A DNA stretch of 64,000 nt from positions 1-64,000 of the forward strand of contig CALXHT010000009.1 of NCBI GenBank assembly GCA_944388215.1. The letters are read 5' to 3'. Position 1 is the first letter of the stretch, and each line of letters starts with the position of its first letter. The notes beneath the pieces were generated by a model. That model did not search any database. It saw only the letters and a list, made by a program, of their open reading frames with translations, and was not told where the DNA came from. A program made the position numbers and the translations under genes. Shown here in pieces: positions 33,886-42,771 of the stretch. This stretch comes from an uncultured Gemmiger sp. Lineage in GTDB: Bacteria; Bacillota; Clostridia; Oscillospirales; Ruminococcaceae.

Positions 33886-34926
33886 TTATTCGGCGCTGGT
33901 GGTCACTTCCACCACCTGGCCGGCCAGGTCCTTGAAGGGGCTGTAGTCAATGCCCAGCGCCTGGGCGGTCTCGGTGTTGACGGTGATGATGCCGCCGTCC
34001 ATCACGTGGTATTCCGGCACCGTGCCGGTTTCCAGCACATCCAGCGCCATGTCGGCGGTGTAGGTGCCCAGGTCGGTGTAGTTGACGCCGCAGGTGGCGA
34101 AGGCTCCCGCCGTGACAAAGCTGTCGGCGCCGGTGTAGAAGGGGATGCCGCCCTCGGTCAGCGTCTCGGAGACAGCAGCCGCCGCGGCCATGACCACATT
34201 GTCGGTGGGGGTGAAGACGGCGTCCACCTGGCCCACCATGCTGGCCGCCGCCGTAAGGATCTCATCGTTGGTGTTGCCGGTCTTCTCGATGTAGGAGATG
34301 CCCTTGGAATCCAGGTACTCCTTGGCCTCTGCGATGGGGGTCTGGGAGTTGGCCTCCGAGTTGGAGTAGAGCAGCCCCACCGTCTTGACATCGGGCTGGA
34401 CCGCCAGCATCATGTCCAGGATGGACTTGGTGTTCAGCGCATCGGAGGTGCCGGTGACGTAATCGATGTCGGTGAGGTCGGCGGCCGCCGGGTCCGAGAT
34501 GGCGGCGTAGATCACCGGCGTCTTGGTGGATTCGCAGGCCGTGGCCATGCACTGGGCGGCCAGTGTGGCGATGGGAATGACTGCATCGTAGCCGTCCGAA
34601 ACCACCTGGGTGCCGATCTGGTTCAGGGTGGTGGCATCGTTCTGGCCGTTGAAGTCCTTGTACTCGATGGTGATGCCTTTCTCGGCAGCCTTGGCGTCCA
34701 GTTCCGCCTCGATGGCCGTGCGGATCTGGTCCAGGCTGGCGTGGTCCATCTGCTGGACAATGGCGATCTTGTAGCCGTCGCCGGAGGTAGCCTCCGCGGT
34801 GGCGGTGCTGGAGGAAGTGGCCTCCGAAGCGGAGGAGGAAGCGGAGGTGGTATCGGCGGTGGCGCCACAGGCGGCCAGGCTGGTCATCATGGCGGCGGCG
34901 GACAGAACAGCAACAAACTTTTTCAT
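33886..34926 (-). CDS. ABC transporter substrate-binding lipoprotein (TrpX-like)
   Basis: 346 residues. Signal peptide with LAAC lipobox (Cys20), then a Ser/Thr/Ala linker, then a periplasmic-binding fold of the COG2984 type: KIAIVQQMDHASLDQIRTAIEAEL, VIPIATLAAQ, LYSNSEANSQTPI and IPFYTGADSFVTAGA. These proteins bind amino acids; members under tryptophan T-boxes are called TrpX. GAGATAACCC precedes the ATG. First gene of the operon, downstream of a T-box leader. Confidence 0.93.
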   Translation of the reverse strand: MKKFVAVLSAAAMMTSLAACGATADTTSASSSASEATSSSTATAEATSGDGYKIAIVQQMDHASLDQIRTAIEAELDAKAAEKGITIEYKDFNGQNDATTLNQIGTQVVSDGYDAVIPIATLAAQCMATACESTKTPVIYAAISDPAAADLTDIDYVTGTSDALNTKSILDMMLAVQPDVKTVGLLYSNSEANSQTPIAEAKEYLDSKGISYIEKTGNTNDEILTAAASMVGQVDAVFTPTDNVVMAAAAAVSETLTEGGIPFYTGADSFVTAGAFATCGVNYTDLGTYTADMALDVLETGTVPEYHVMDGGIITVNTETAQALGIDYSPFKDLAGQVVEVTTSAE

Positions 34927-35041
34927 GGGTTATCTCCTTTTCAAGCAATTCAGATGGTTTTCAACATTCGGCCGAAAAGGGTCGCCATCGTTCTTTCAGT
35001 AAGATCGTTTTCATCGTTGCACGCTCCTCGAATGCCTGTGC

Positions 35042-35316
35042 AAAAACAAAACTGCCCTTGCACAGAAGGATTCCTTCCGTGCAAGGGCAGATAAAAATCT
35101 GTGGTGCCACCTTGCTTGCCATGCGGTGCATGGCCACTCTGTAGGGAACCAACATTCCCCTGCTCTGTAACGGGAGCGCCCGTCAGCGGATACTCAGGTC
35201 TTGCCCTTTCCCCGTGCCCTCCGCGAACCATTGTGCTGCACCGCTCTGCATCCCCTTTCCAGCGCCGGGGACTCTCTGTGGCTGCGCTTGCAGTTTTACT
35301 TTCGCTTCACTGGTTT
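35042..35316 (-). promoter_or_regulatory. T-box riboswitch leader of the amino-acid ABC importer
   Basis: A 275-nt leader. It has an AGAGAG stem I element (about 35276), the T-box sequence AAGGTGGCACCAC (35113-35101) and a strong terminator: CTGCCCTTGCAC (35090-35079) pairs with its complement (35063-35052), then TTTTGTTTTT. Uncharged tRNA should favour the antiterminator. A TGG at 35230-35228 could be a tryptophan specifier, consistent with the TrpXYZ-like genes, but the specifier loop is not firmly placed. Confidence 0.88.
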
Positions 35317-35322
35317 GAAGCA

Positions 35323-35351
35323 TTTATACCACAATGGCGCGCGTTTGTCAA
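35323..35351 (-). promoter_or_regulatory. Promoter of the T-box/ABC operon
   Basis: TTGACA (35351-35346), 17 nt, TATAAA (35328-35323) on the minus strand. Confidence 0.85.
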
Positions 35352-35370
35352 CGCTTTTGGGCAAAAAAGT

Positions 35371-37686
35371 TTACAGGGCCGCGTCGGCGTCCTCCGGGGT
35401 GGCGGTGCTCACCTTGTTGTCGGGATTCAGGATCAGCAGTTTCTGAGCCACCTGGGTAGCCTGGGCGCTGGTATCCTGCAGCAGCGAGGTATCCCCGTCG
35501 TCAAAGGGGCAGTCCTCTCCATCCAGGGCCAGCAGCAGGTCCTTGCCCGGCGTCACATACTCGCCCAGCCATTCGCCCAGTCCTTCGTCGTTCCAGAGCC
35601 CCGCTTCCTCCGAGGCAAAGGTGGTATCGTTGCGCCACTTGCCGTAGAGCACACCGATGGAGCAGACCTTCTCGTCGTCTGCATCCAGCGTCTCCTGCAG
35701 CCGGGCGGCCACGCTGTCCCCGCTCTGCAGGGCGGCGTCGCCCTCCACAAAGGCCAGAATGCGGTCCTCGGGATAGTCCTCCATCATCTGGCGCAGGTCT
35801 TCCGTCACCTGATCGTCGCCGTTTTCCAGGCTGCCCGTCAGGCCATTATAAAGACGCTGGGCCACGGCATAGTCTTCCTCGCCCAGAAAGTCTGCCATGG
35901 CGTCGGGCTGCTCCTCCATGGCCTGTCGGAACCAGTAGGTCACCGTGCGGGCGTTGGCGCTCTGCATGCCCTGCACGGCGTTTTCCAGCTCCTCCGACGG
36001 AGTGCCCGCCGCACGCCGGATGAGCATCTGCACAGCAAAGCCCACCGCCGTCTGGGACAGATCATCTCCCGTGCCGGCCGCATGGAGCGCGCCGGGATAG
36101 CGGCTGTAGATTTCCTGCCAGAGCAGCCGCGCCTCTGCCCGCTGGTCGGCGGGCAGGGTGGCCAGATACCGGCTCAGCGATACGCCGTCGCCGGTCTGCA
36201 GGTAATTGTCCAGCAGCATGCCCGCGGCCGCACCGCCCGGCACGGCCATCACCTGCACGCCCTGGGCGGCCAGGTAATCCACCAGGGTATTCTGCACATC
36301 GATGTCCCGGCTGCCGCCCAGGGATGCCAGGAACAGCCGGTAGTCACTGCTGCCAAAATCGCTGTCGCTGAGGGGATAGGCCAGATCCACCGTATGCAGA
36401 TTCTGGCGGATGTATTCCTCCGAGGGATCGGTCTCCCGGTCCCAGGTCGAACTGGATTCGGTTTCCTCGTCGCTGTCCGCCTGGTCTTCCCTCTTGTCGG
36501 CCTCGGCGACGGCCGTCTCCGGCGTGGCCGCAATGACCTCGTCGGCGGTCTTGCCGTTGTACAGGAAATCCTGCAGCGCCTTGATGTTCACCGCCCAGTC
36601 GGGGTCATACATCAGGCGGTCGTCCATGCCGGTGCGCACGCCGTAAGTGCCCTGCAGCGGCATGGAAAGCTGCTCCACATCGGCCCCCAGGAAGCCGGGC
36701 AGCTGTACCAGCAGCGCGGCGATCTCCGACTTGGTGAAGTTGGTCTGGACCAGCGGCAGCACGGTGTTCAGCAGGTTATCCAGTTCCGTCACGCTGGCGT
36801 TCTTCACCTGATCCAGCACGGCACTGATCACGGTGCGCTGGCGCTCGATGCGCTTCCAGTCGCTGTCGATCTTGCGCAGGCGGGCATACTGCAGCGCCGT
36901 ATAGCCATCGAAATGGTTGAGGCCCGGCTCCACCTTGTTGACAATCAGCATCGAGTTGGAGGGCACTTCCCAGTTCAGGGCCTTGGCCTCCAGGTCGGTG
37001 ATCTCAATATCCACGCCGCCCACCGCATCGACGATCTGCACGAAGGAGTTGAAGTTGACCCGCACATAGTGGTCCACCTGCACGTTGAAGCAGTCCTCCA
37101 CCGTGTCCATCGTCAGCTTGGCGCCGCCGTAGCGGAAGGTGTGGGTGATCCAGTCGTACTGGCCCTCGTAGCCGTCCAGCAGGATGGGCACGCCGGTGGC
37201 ACGCTCGATGGAGGCCAGCCGGATGGTGTGGTCGCTGATGTTCAGCGATACCAGGATCATGGCATCCGCCCGGGCATCGTCGCTGAACTCGGTGGTATCC
37301 TCGGTGCCGTCCAGCTGGTTCAGGTGGGTGAAGGCATCGGCATCGTTCACCGCCTCGGTGCGCTCATCGGTGCCGATGAGCAGGATGTTCAGCACGTTTT
37401 CATCGGCGAAGGGACTGCCTTCCGGCATCTCCATCTCGTCGCTGTTATGTACCAGGCCGCTGGCATCCAGGTCCTGGTCCTCGCTGGCATCGATGGTGCC
37501 CATGCTGTCCACACTGCCGTCGTCGTAGCGCAGCAGATCCAGCTTGCCGTTGATGTAGAGCGCCGCGGCCCCCGCCAGCACGGCCAGCACCACCACCACT
37601 GCTAGGACAATTCTGGCCCAGCGCGGCAGTTTTTTGCGCGTCTTTTCGGCCGTTTCGGTTTTCGGTTTTTCTTCCGTCGTTTTCAT
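35371..37686 (-). CDS. LytR-CpsA-Psr (LCP) family protein with long C-terminal extension
   Basis: 771 residues, far longer than usual LCP proteins (300-450). A basic N-terminus and one membrane helix (about 23-45) lead to the LCP domain (about 95-335): LLIGTDER, RADAMILVSLN, SIERATGVPI, HYVRVNFNSFVQIVDAVGGVDIEI and GYTALQYARLRKIDSDWKRIERQR. LCP enzymes transfer wall polymers from lipid carriers to peptidoglycan. An acidic linker (about 395-425) precedes about 345 extra residues of unknown fold. The next upstream gene overlaps by 4 nt. Ends 20 nt before the T-box promoter. Confidence 0.88.
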   Translation of the reverse strand: MKTTEEKPKTETAEKTRKKLPRWARIVLAVVVVLAVLAGAAALYINGKLDLLRYDDGSVDSMGTIDASEDQDLDASGLVHNSDEMEMPEGSPFADENVLNILLIGTDERTEAVNDADAFTHLNQLDGTEDTTEFSDDARADAMILVSLNISDHTIRLASIERATGVPILLDGYEGQYDWITHTFRYGGAKLTMDTVEDCFNVQVDHYVRVNFNSFVQIVDAVGGVDIEITDLEAKALNWEVPSNSMLIVNKVEPGLNHFDGYTALQYARLRKIDSDWKRIERQRTVISAVLDQVKNASVTELDNLLNTVLPLVQTNFTKSEIAALLVQLPGFLGADVEQLSMPLQGTYGVRTGMDDRLMYDPDWAVNIKALQDFLYNGKTADEVIAATPETAVAEADKREDQADSDEETESSSTWDRETDPSEEYIRQNLHTVDLAYPLSDSDFGSSDYRLFLASLGGSRDIDVQNTLVDYLAAQGVQVMAVPGGAAAGMLLDNYLQTGDGVSLSRYLATLPADQRAEARLLWQEIYSRYPGALHAAGTGDDLSQTAVGFAVQMLIRRAAGTPSEELENAVQGMQSANARTVTYWFRQAMEEQPDAMADFLGEEDYAVAQRLYNGLTGSLENGDDQVTEDLRQMMEDYPEDRILAFVEGDAALQSGDSVAARLQETLDADDEKVCSIGVLYGKWRNDTTFASEEAGLWNDEGLGEWLGEYVTPGKDLLLALDGEDCPFDDGDTSLLQDTSAQATQVAQKLLILNPDNKVSTATPEDADAAL

Positions 37687-39005
37687 ATACTTTCCTTTTT
37701 TCGCATCAAACGCCGCGCCGCCAGGCGCAGATCACAGGCAAAATACAAGAAGGCCATCCCCGCAAAGAAGGTCAGCCCCAGGGCGCGCCAGGTAAACCAG
37801 CCGTGCTGGATGCTGTGGGTGCGCAACACCGCAAACCAGACCAGCGGCATCACCGCCGTCAGCGCCAGCGGCAGCGCCCGCACCAGGGCAGCGCGGCTGC
37901 GCAGGCTGCCCGCAAAGAGCGCCACGGCCAGCACCGCCAGTACCACCAGCGGCCAGAACAGTCCCCGGTCCGCCAGGGTGGAATAGACAAACTGCAGGAT
38001 ATTGCCCCAGGTCAGCTCCATGCCGTGCCAGGTATCGGCGGCCGTGCGCACACCGATCTGGTGCAGCGCGTCGGCCACGATGTTCTGGCCCGTCACGAGA
38101 CCTGCCAGCACCCATTTGAGGCCCCAGCAGACGCCGTAGCCCGCGCCCCAGCTGAGGGCACCGCCCACCGCCAGCGCGCACTGGGCTCCGCCGGCGCGCA
38201 GCCGCTGCCGGGGTTCCAGCAGCCAGCAGGTCAGCGGCAGCCCCAGCGTCAGGATGGGGGTCACCAGCAGGTCACAGAAGGCCGTCACCGCACCCAGGGC
38301 CACCAGCCCCAGGCAGAGTGTATCGCTGCGGCGGGGCCTGGCCAATACCCAGGCACAGCCCGCATAGGCCACCGCAAAACAGGTGAAATACTGAATCTGG
38401 TGGGGCACCCAGAAGACCGTCACCAGCAGCTGGCTCACCGCAAACCAGACGGCCGCCCAGACACCGGCGCGGCGGCGCAGCAGCACCAGCACCGCGGCGA
38501 ACAGCCCGGCCAGCACCAGGTACTGCACCACCCGCACCCCGCCGTAGGGCATCAGGCAGAGCAGCGGCCGCAGCCAGATCAGGTACCCGTGCCAGTACCG
38601 CGCATAGGAGAAAGGCTCCAGCCCCGCCTGTTCCCCGGTCTTACCCGCCGCGCGGGCCTCCAGGTAGGTGGCCAGGTCCTGCCCCAGCGTCTCGAAATTG
38701 TCCACGTTGTAGGCGGTGTTGGTCATCATGGCGGTGAGGGGGTCGCTCTCGTCGGCGGACGCCGCCTCCATCAGCATGAGGGTGTCGGTGTAGTTGTCCA
38801 TCTGGAAGAGTTTGAATCCGAAATAGGAGGGATACAGCCCCTCCTCCACGATGGTGGCCGCCGAATCGGCCAGGTGGGCGCGCACCGGTCCGCCGGGCAG
38901 CGCACAGGCGCCCAGCAGCAGCACAAACAGAAGCACCATCGTCACGCCGAAGACCGCCAGCGCCCGCAGCGCAAAGGGCGGTTTACGGTTTTGTGTTTCC
39001 GGCAC
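37683..39005 (-). CDS. Polytopic membrane protein of unknown function (cell-envelope locus)
   Basis: 440 residues with about ten to eleven hydrophobic helices, an outside loop after the first helix (ADSAATIVEEGLYPSYFGFKLFQMDNY) and no motif I recognise with confidence. The topology, with a large first loop, recalls GT-C glycosyltransferases, but no clear DD/DE motif is seen. A TTG at 39050 is rejected as start because it lies within the promoter; the GTG at 39005 is the first plausible start after it. Stop overlaps the LCP start, so both act in one operon, probably in wall polymer assembly. Confidence 0.7.
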   Translation of the reverse strand: MPETQNRKPPFALRALAVFGVTMVLLFVLLLGACALPGGPVRAHLADSAATIVEEGLYPSYFGFKLFQMDNYTDTLMLMEAASADESDPLTAMMTNTAYNVDNFETLGQDLATYLEARAAGKTGEQAGLEPFSYARYWHGYLIWLRPLLCLMPYGGVRVVQYLVLAGLFAAVLVLLRRRAGVWAAVWFAVSQLLVTVFWVPHQIQYFTCFAVAYAGCAWVLARPRRSDTLCLGLVALGAVTAFCDLLVTPILTLGLPLTCWLLEPRQRLRAGGAQCALAVGGALSWGAGYGVCWGLKWVLAGLVTGQNIVADALHQIGVRTAADTWHGMELTWGNILQFVYSTLADRGLFWPLVVLAVLAVALFAGSLRSRAALVRALPLALTAVMPLVWFAVLRTHSIQHGWFTWRALGLTFFAGMAFLYFACDLRLAARRLMRKKESI

Positions 39006-39038
39006 AGCCTCACCCCATTCTCCTAGAAATACTGATTC

Positions 39039-39067
39039 ATTATACGGCAAAAGGCCACGGGATTCAA
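39039..39067 (-). promoter_or_regulatory. Promoter of the membrane protein-LCP operon
   Basis: TTGAAT (39067-39062), 17 nt, TATAAT (39044-39039) on the minus strand. Confidence 0.78.
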
Positions 39068-39106
39068 CCGTGACCCTGTGAAATTTTGTCGTAATTTGCT
39101 GGCAGT

Positions 39107-40246
39107 TTACACCAGATCCGCCTGCCGGGAGACCGACAGCACGATGCCCATCTCCCCCAGCAGCATCATCAGGCTGGTGCCGCCCGACGAGAAGAAGGGC
39201 AGGCTGATGCCGGTGTTGGGGATGGTGTTGGTCACCACCGCGATGTTGAGGATGGCCTGGAGCACCACCTGCACCACAAAGCCCACCACCAGCAGGGCGC
39301 CGAATTTATCCCGGGCGCGCACGGCGATGGAGATGCCTCGCAGAAGCAGCAGCAGGAACAGCACCACCACCAGCGCCGCCCCGATGAAGCCCAGCTCCTC
39401 GCAGAGGATGGAAAAGATAAAGTCGTTCTGGGGTTCCGGCACATAGAGATACTTCTGGCGGCTATTGCCCAGTCCCAGCCCGGCGATGCCTCCCGAGGCG
39501 ATGGCGTAAAGGCTCTGGATGGTCTGGTGGCCCTCCCCCAGCGGGTCGGCAAAAGGGTCCCGCCAGGAGACGAGACGGTCGGTGGCGTAGGGCACCAGTT
39601 CCGGCAGGGCGATGACCGCCGCCGCGATGGCCCCCACCCCCAGGCCTCCGGCGATGCCGAACCATTTGAGCCCGGTGCCGCCCACGAACATGAGCACCGC
39701 CCCGATGGAGAGGATGAGCAGCGTGCCGGACAGGTGGGGTTCCAGCAGCATGAGCACCGCCACGGTGCCCAGGATGACGCCGAAGGGCAGCACCCCGGTG
39801 GAGAAGGTCTTCATCCGGTCATGGTTGAGCGAGATGATGTGGGCAAACACCAGCACCACCGAAAACTTGGCGATCTCGCTGGGCTGCAGAGTGCCCAGGC
39901 CGGGCAGCACGATCCACCGCTTGCAGCCGTTGTACTCCGGCATGAAGAGCACCACGGTGAGCAGCACCAGTGAAAGGCCCAGCATGGGCCAGGCCAGTTT
40001 GTGCCAGATATGGTAATCGATGAGGCTGGCCCCGTACATGGCCACCACCCCCAGCGCCGCAAAGAGCAGCTGGGGCCGGATGTAGGTGTAGGCATCGCCG
40101 CGGCGGTAGAGGGCCACCGCGTACCCCGCCGAGAAGAGCATGATCAGGCCGTAACACAAAAGGATGAGCAGGATGGCCAGAAAGGGCACATCCGGTGCCG
40201 GACAGGACGCCAGCCGCGCCCGCAGACGCTGTACATAGGACGACAT
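39107..40246 (-). CDS. ftsW: FtsW-type SEDS lipid II glycan polymerase
   Basis: 379 residues, about ten helices. WIVLPGLGTLQPSEIAKFS, the outside loop GLGLGNSRQKYLYVPEPQNDFIFSILCEELGF and NTGISLPFFSSGGTSLMMLL are canonical FtsW/SpoVE marks. Makes septal glycan with its class B PBP. ATG at 40246 is preceded by GGGGGGA at 8 nt; a longer reading to 40309 lacks a site. Linked to division by family; neighbours are not mur/fts genes here. Confidence 0.92.
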   Translation of the reverse strand: MSSYVQRLRARLASCPAPDVPFLAILLILLCYGLIMLFSAGYAVALYRRGDAYTYIRPQLLFAALGVVAMYGASLIDYHIWHKLAWPMLGLSLVLLTVVLFMPEYNGCKRWIVLPGLGTLQPSEIAKFSVVLVFAHIISLNHDRMKTFSTGVLPFGVILGTVAVLMLLEPHLSGTLLILSIGAVLMFVGGTGLKWFGIAGGLGVGAIAAAVIALPELVPYATDRLVSWRDPFADPLGEGHQTIQSLYAIASGGIAGLGLGNSRQKYLYVPEPQNDFIFSILCEELGFIGAALVVVLFLLLLLRGISIAVRARDKFGALLVVGFVVQVVLQAILNIAVVTNTIPNTGISLPFFSSGGTSLMMLLGEMGIVLSVSRQADLV

Positions 40247-40305
40247 AGAAAAATCCCCCCGCGTATAGTCTACGCAGAGGGATGGTACGGTATGCGGAAA
40301 AGAAC

Positions 40306-41091
40306 TCACAGCAGGCCGAAATGGCGCAGTCCGTTGGCCAGACCGTCGGCGGTCACGTCGTCGGTGATGTAGTCGGCAGCCGCCTTGGCCTCGGGGCAGG
40401 CATTGCCCATCGCCACGCCGATGCCCGCCCAGCGCAGCATCTCCACGTCGTTGCCGCCGTCGCCGAAGGCAATGGCCTGTTCCCGGGTCAATCCAAGGGC
40501 TGCCAGCACATGGGACAGCCCCTCCACCTTGCCGCCGCCCGCCGGCAGGATGTCCACGAAATCCTCGTTCCAGCGCACCGCCACACAGCCGGGGCAGCTG
40601 CGCAGGAATTCCTCCTGCTTGTCCTCGGGCAGGAAGGCGCAGAGCTGGTAGACGGGCGCCGCCTCGATGCGGGCTGCCGCATCCCCCACGCCCTGGTGCA
40701 TCCGGGCACAGAATTCGGCGCTGTGGTCGTTGATCAGATTGAAGGTGGAGCGGTCCTTCTCGATAAAGCCCACCGAGATGCCCTCCCGGTTGATGAAGGG
40801 CAGCAACGAGCGCAGCGAGGCCGGATCGATGGCGTGGCTGTAGAGCACCGTGCCGTCGCTGCCATAGCAGTACTGGCCGTTCATCGTCACATAGCCGTCA
40901 AAGACAAGACCGTCCAGCGCATGCAGCAGCGGCAGATGGATGGGCGGACGGCCGGTGGCCATGAACACCCGGATGCCCCCGGCCCGCAGCGCTGCCAGGG
41001 CCTGCCGGGTGGAATCCGGCACGGACTGCCAGCCGAAGGGCAGCAGTGTGCCGTCAATGTCAAAGAATGCGGCCCGGATATCTGTTTTCAC
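40306..41091 (-). CDS. Cof-type HAD-IIB family phosphatase
   Basis: 261 residues. Motif I FFDIDGTLLPFG, motif II FMATGRPP, Lys in GGGKVEGLSHVL, motif IV IAFGDGGNDVEMLRWAG and the IGVAMGNA tail define the Cof group (sugar phosphate or FMN/PLP phosphatases). GTG at 41091 has GAGG 8-9 nt upstream; the alternative GTG at 41106 overlaps the gpsA stop as GTGA. Specific substrate unknown. Confidence 0.9.
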   Translation of the reverse strand: MKTDIRAAFFDIDGTLLPFGWQSVPDSTRQALAALRAGGIRVFMATGRPPIHLPLLHALDGLVFDGYVTMNGQYCYGSDGTVLYSHAIDPASLRSLLPFINREGISVGFIEKDRSTFNLINDHSAEFCARMHQGVGDAAARIEAAPVYQLCAFLPEDKQEEFLRSCPGCVAVRWNEDFVDILPAGGGKVEGLSHVLAALGLTREQAIAFGDGGNDVEMLRWAGIGVAMGNACPEAKAAADYITDDVTADGLANGLRHFGLL

Positions 41092-41102
41092 GGGTGGACA
41101 CC

Positions 41103-42101
41103 TCACTCCCGCTTGAGGTCGCGGCCCATCAGCGCCGCCAGCGCGTTGCCGGCCGCCAGACGGCCGCCCAGAATGGCGTCCACGCTCTGCACGATGGGCA
41201 TCTCCACTTTATACTTTTTGGCCAGACGGCAGGCGGCGGGCAGGGCGTTGATGCCCTCCACCACCTGGCCCACCTCGGTCTTGGCTTCCTCCACCGACTT
41301 GCCGTGGCCCAGCAGCATGCCCGCATGAAGGTTGCGGCTGTGCATGCTGGTGCAGGTCACGATCAGGTCGCCCATGCCCGAAAGGCCCATGAAGGTCTCG
41401 GGCTTGCAGCCCATGGCGATGCCCAGGCGGGACAGTTCCGCGTTGCCGCGGGTGATCAGCGCCGCCTTGGCGTTGTCGCCGTAGCCCAGGCCCAGGGCAA
41501 TGCCCACCGCCAGAGCGATGACGTTCTTCACCGCGCCGCCCAGCTCGGTGCCGCGGCGGTCGGTGTTGGTGTAGACCCGGAAGGTGGGGGTGGAAAAGGC
41601 TTTCTGCACGGCCTTGGCCGCCTCCTCGTCCTCGCTGGCCGCCACGATCAGGGTGGGCATGTCCCGGGCCACCTCCTCGGCGTGGGTGGGACCGGACAGC
41701 GCCACCACACGGGCATGGCGCTTCTGTCTGGCCAGCTCGTCCTCGATGATCTCGCTCATCGTCATCAGCGTCTTGTCCTCAACGCCCTTGGCCACGTCCA
41801 CGATCAGCTGGCCTTCGGTGATATGGGGCGCCGCCTTTTTGGCCGTAGAGCGCACAAAGACCGACGGCACCGCAAACAGCAGGATGTCCTTGCCAGCGCA
41901 GGCCTCGGCGATATCGGCGGTGTAGTGCATCGTGGACGGCAGTACCATGCCGGGCAGGTTGGGGTGACGGTGGGTGGTGCTGAGCGACTTGAGCTCCGCG
42001 GGGATGGCACTCCATACCGTAACATCCCGTCCGTTGACCGCCAACAGGCGCGCCAGGGCAATGCCCCAGGTTCCCGCGCCAAAGACTGCGATTTTGATCA
42101 T
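41103..42101 (-). CDS. gpsA: Glycerol-3-phosphate dehydrogenase [NAD(P)+] GpsA
   Basis: 332 residues. Makes sn-glycerol 3-phosphate from DHAP for phospholipid synthesis. NAD loop IAVFGAGTWGIALARLLA, the LSGPTHAEEVARDMPT block, catalytic Lys in LGGAVKNVIALAVGIA and GLSGMGDLIVTCTSMHSRN are typical. GTAAGGAGA precedes the ATG at 42101. Length normal. Confidence 0.96.
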   Translation of the reverse strand: MIKIAVFGAGTWGIALARLLAVNGRDVTVWSAIPAELKSLSTTHRHPNLPGMVLPSTMHYTADIAEACAGKDILLFAVPSVFVRSTAKKAAPHITEGQLIVDVAKGVEDKTLMTMSEIIEDELARQKRHARVVALSGPTHAEEVARDMPTLIVAASEDEEAAKAVQKAFSTPTFRVYTNTDRRGTELGGAVKNVIALAVGIALGLGYGDNAKAALITRGNAELSRLGIAMGCKPETFMGLSGMGDLIVTCTSMHSRNLHAGMLLGHGKSVEEAKTEVGQVVEGINALPAACRLAKKYKVEMPIVQSVDAILGGRLAAGNALAALMGRDLKRE

Positions 42102-42120
42102 AACTGTGCTTCTCCTTACC

Positions 42121-42771
42121 CTAAAAATCTCTCTGCCACAGGCGCGACATCAACCGATGCTGCGGCCGGGGCGGTGCCGGTTCCACATCCAGCCGGACCC
42201 GCTCATAACAGTTTACAATGCGGGTGGAACCGTACTGGTACTCCCGCTGGATGTTGGCTCCGTAATTCATATGTATGTGGCCGTGCAGCATCAGCTGCGG
42301 ATGATAGCGGTCCAACAGGTCCCGGAACACTGTGAAACCGCGGTGGGCCAGATCGTTCATGTCGCCGTAGCCGTGCAGCGGCGCATGGGTGACCAGCACG
42401 TCCAGGCCGCGGTGCCGTTCGATCTTGCCCCGCAGGCGATTGACGCGCTTCTTCATCTCTGCTTCGGTAAACTGCCAGGCACCGGTGCGGTACCGGCAGG
42501 ACCCGCCCAGCCCCGCAATGCGCAGGCCGTGGTATTCGATCACATCGTCATCGATACACACCGCCCCTTCCGGCGGCTGATTGTCATAGTTTTCGTCGTG
42601 GTTGCCGTGCACGTAAAACACCGGCACCGGCACCACCGTGGCAAGGTACTCCAGGTAATGGCGGTTCAGATCCCCGCATCCCACGATCAGCTCCACCCCT
42701 TCCAGTTTGTCAGGAGTGTAGTAATCCCACAGTGCCTTGCACTCTTCGTCCGCTACAGCCAGCAGCTTCAT
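42121..42771 (-). CDS. Metallophosphoesterase (calcineurin-like)
   Basis: 216 residues. Metal-ligand motifs run in order: VGCGDLN, VHGNHDE, DVLVTHAPLHG and MLHGHIHMNYG. The first Asp-X-His of the standard family is altered at the N-terminus (LLAVADEECKALW rather than DxH), which may change metal site 1. Overlaps the upstream BMP-domain gene by 4 nt (ATGA), suggesting a functional link. Substrate unknown. Confidence 0.87.
   Translation of the reverse strand: MKLLAVADEECKALWDYYTPDKLEGVELIVGCGDLNRHYLEYLATVVPVPVFYVHGNHDENYDNQPPEGAVCIDDDVIEYHGLRIAGLGGSCRYRTGAWQFTEAEMKKRVNRLRGKIERHRGLDVLVTHAPLHGYGDMNDLAHRGFTVFRDLLDRYHPQLMLHGHIHMNYGANIQREYQYGSTRIVNCYERVRLDVEPAPPRPQHRLMSRLWQRDF

Noticed and set aside
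35101..37605. An 834-codon plus-strand frame
   Set aside because: Covers the T-box leader and the LCP gene in antisense; composition is non-protein-like.
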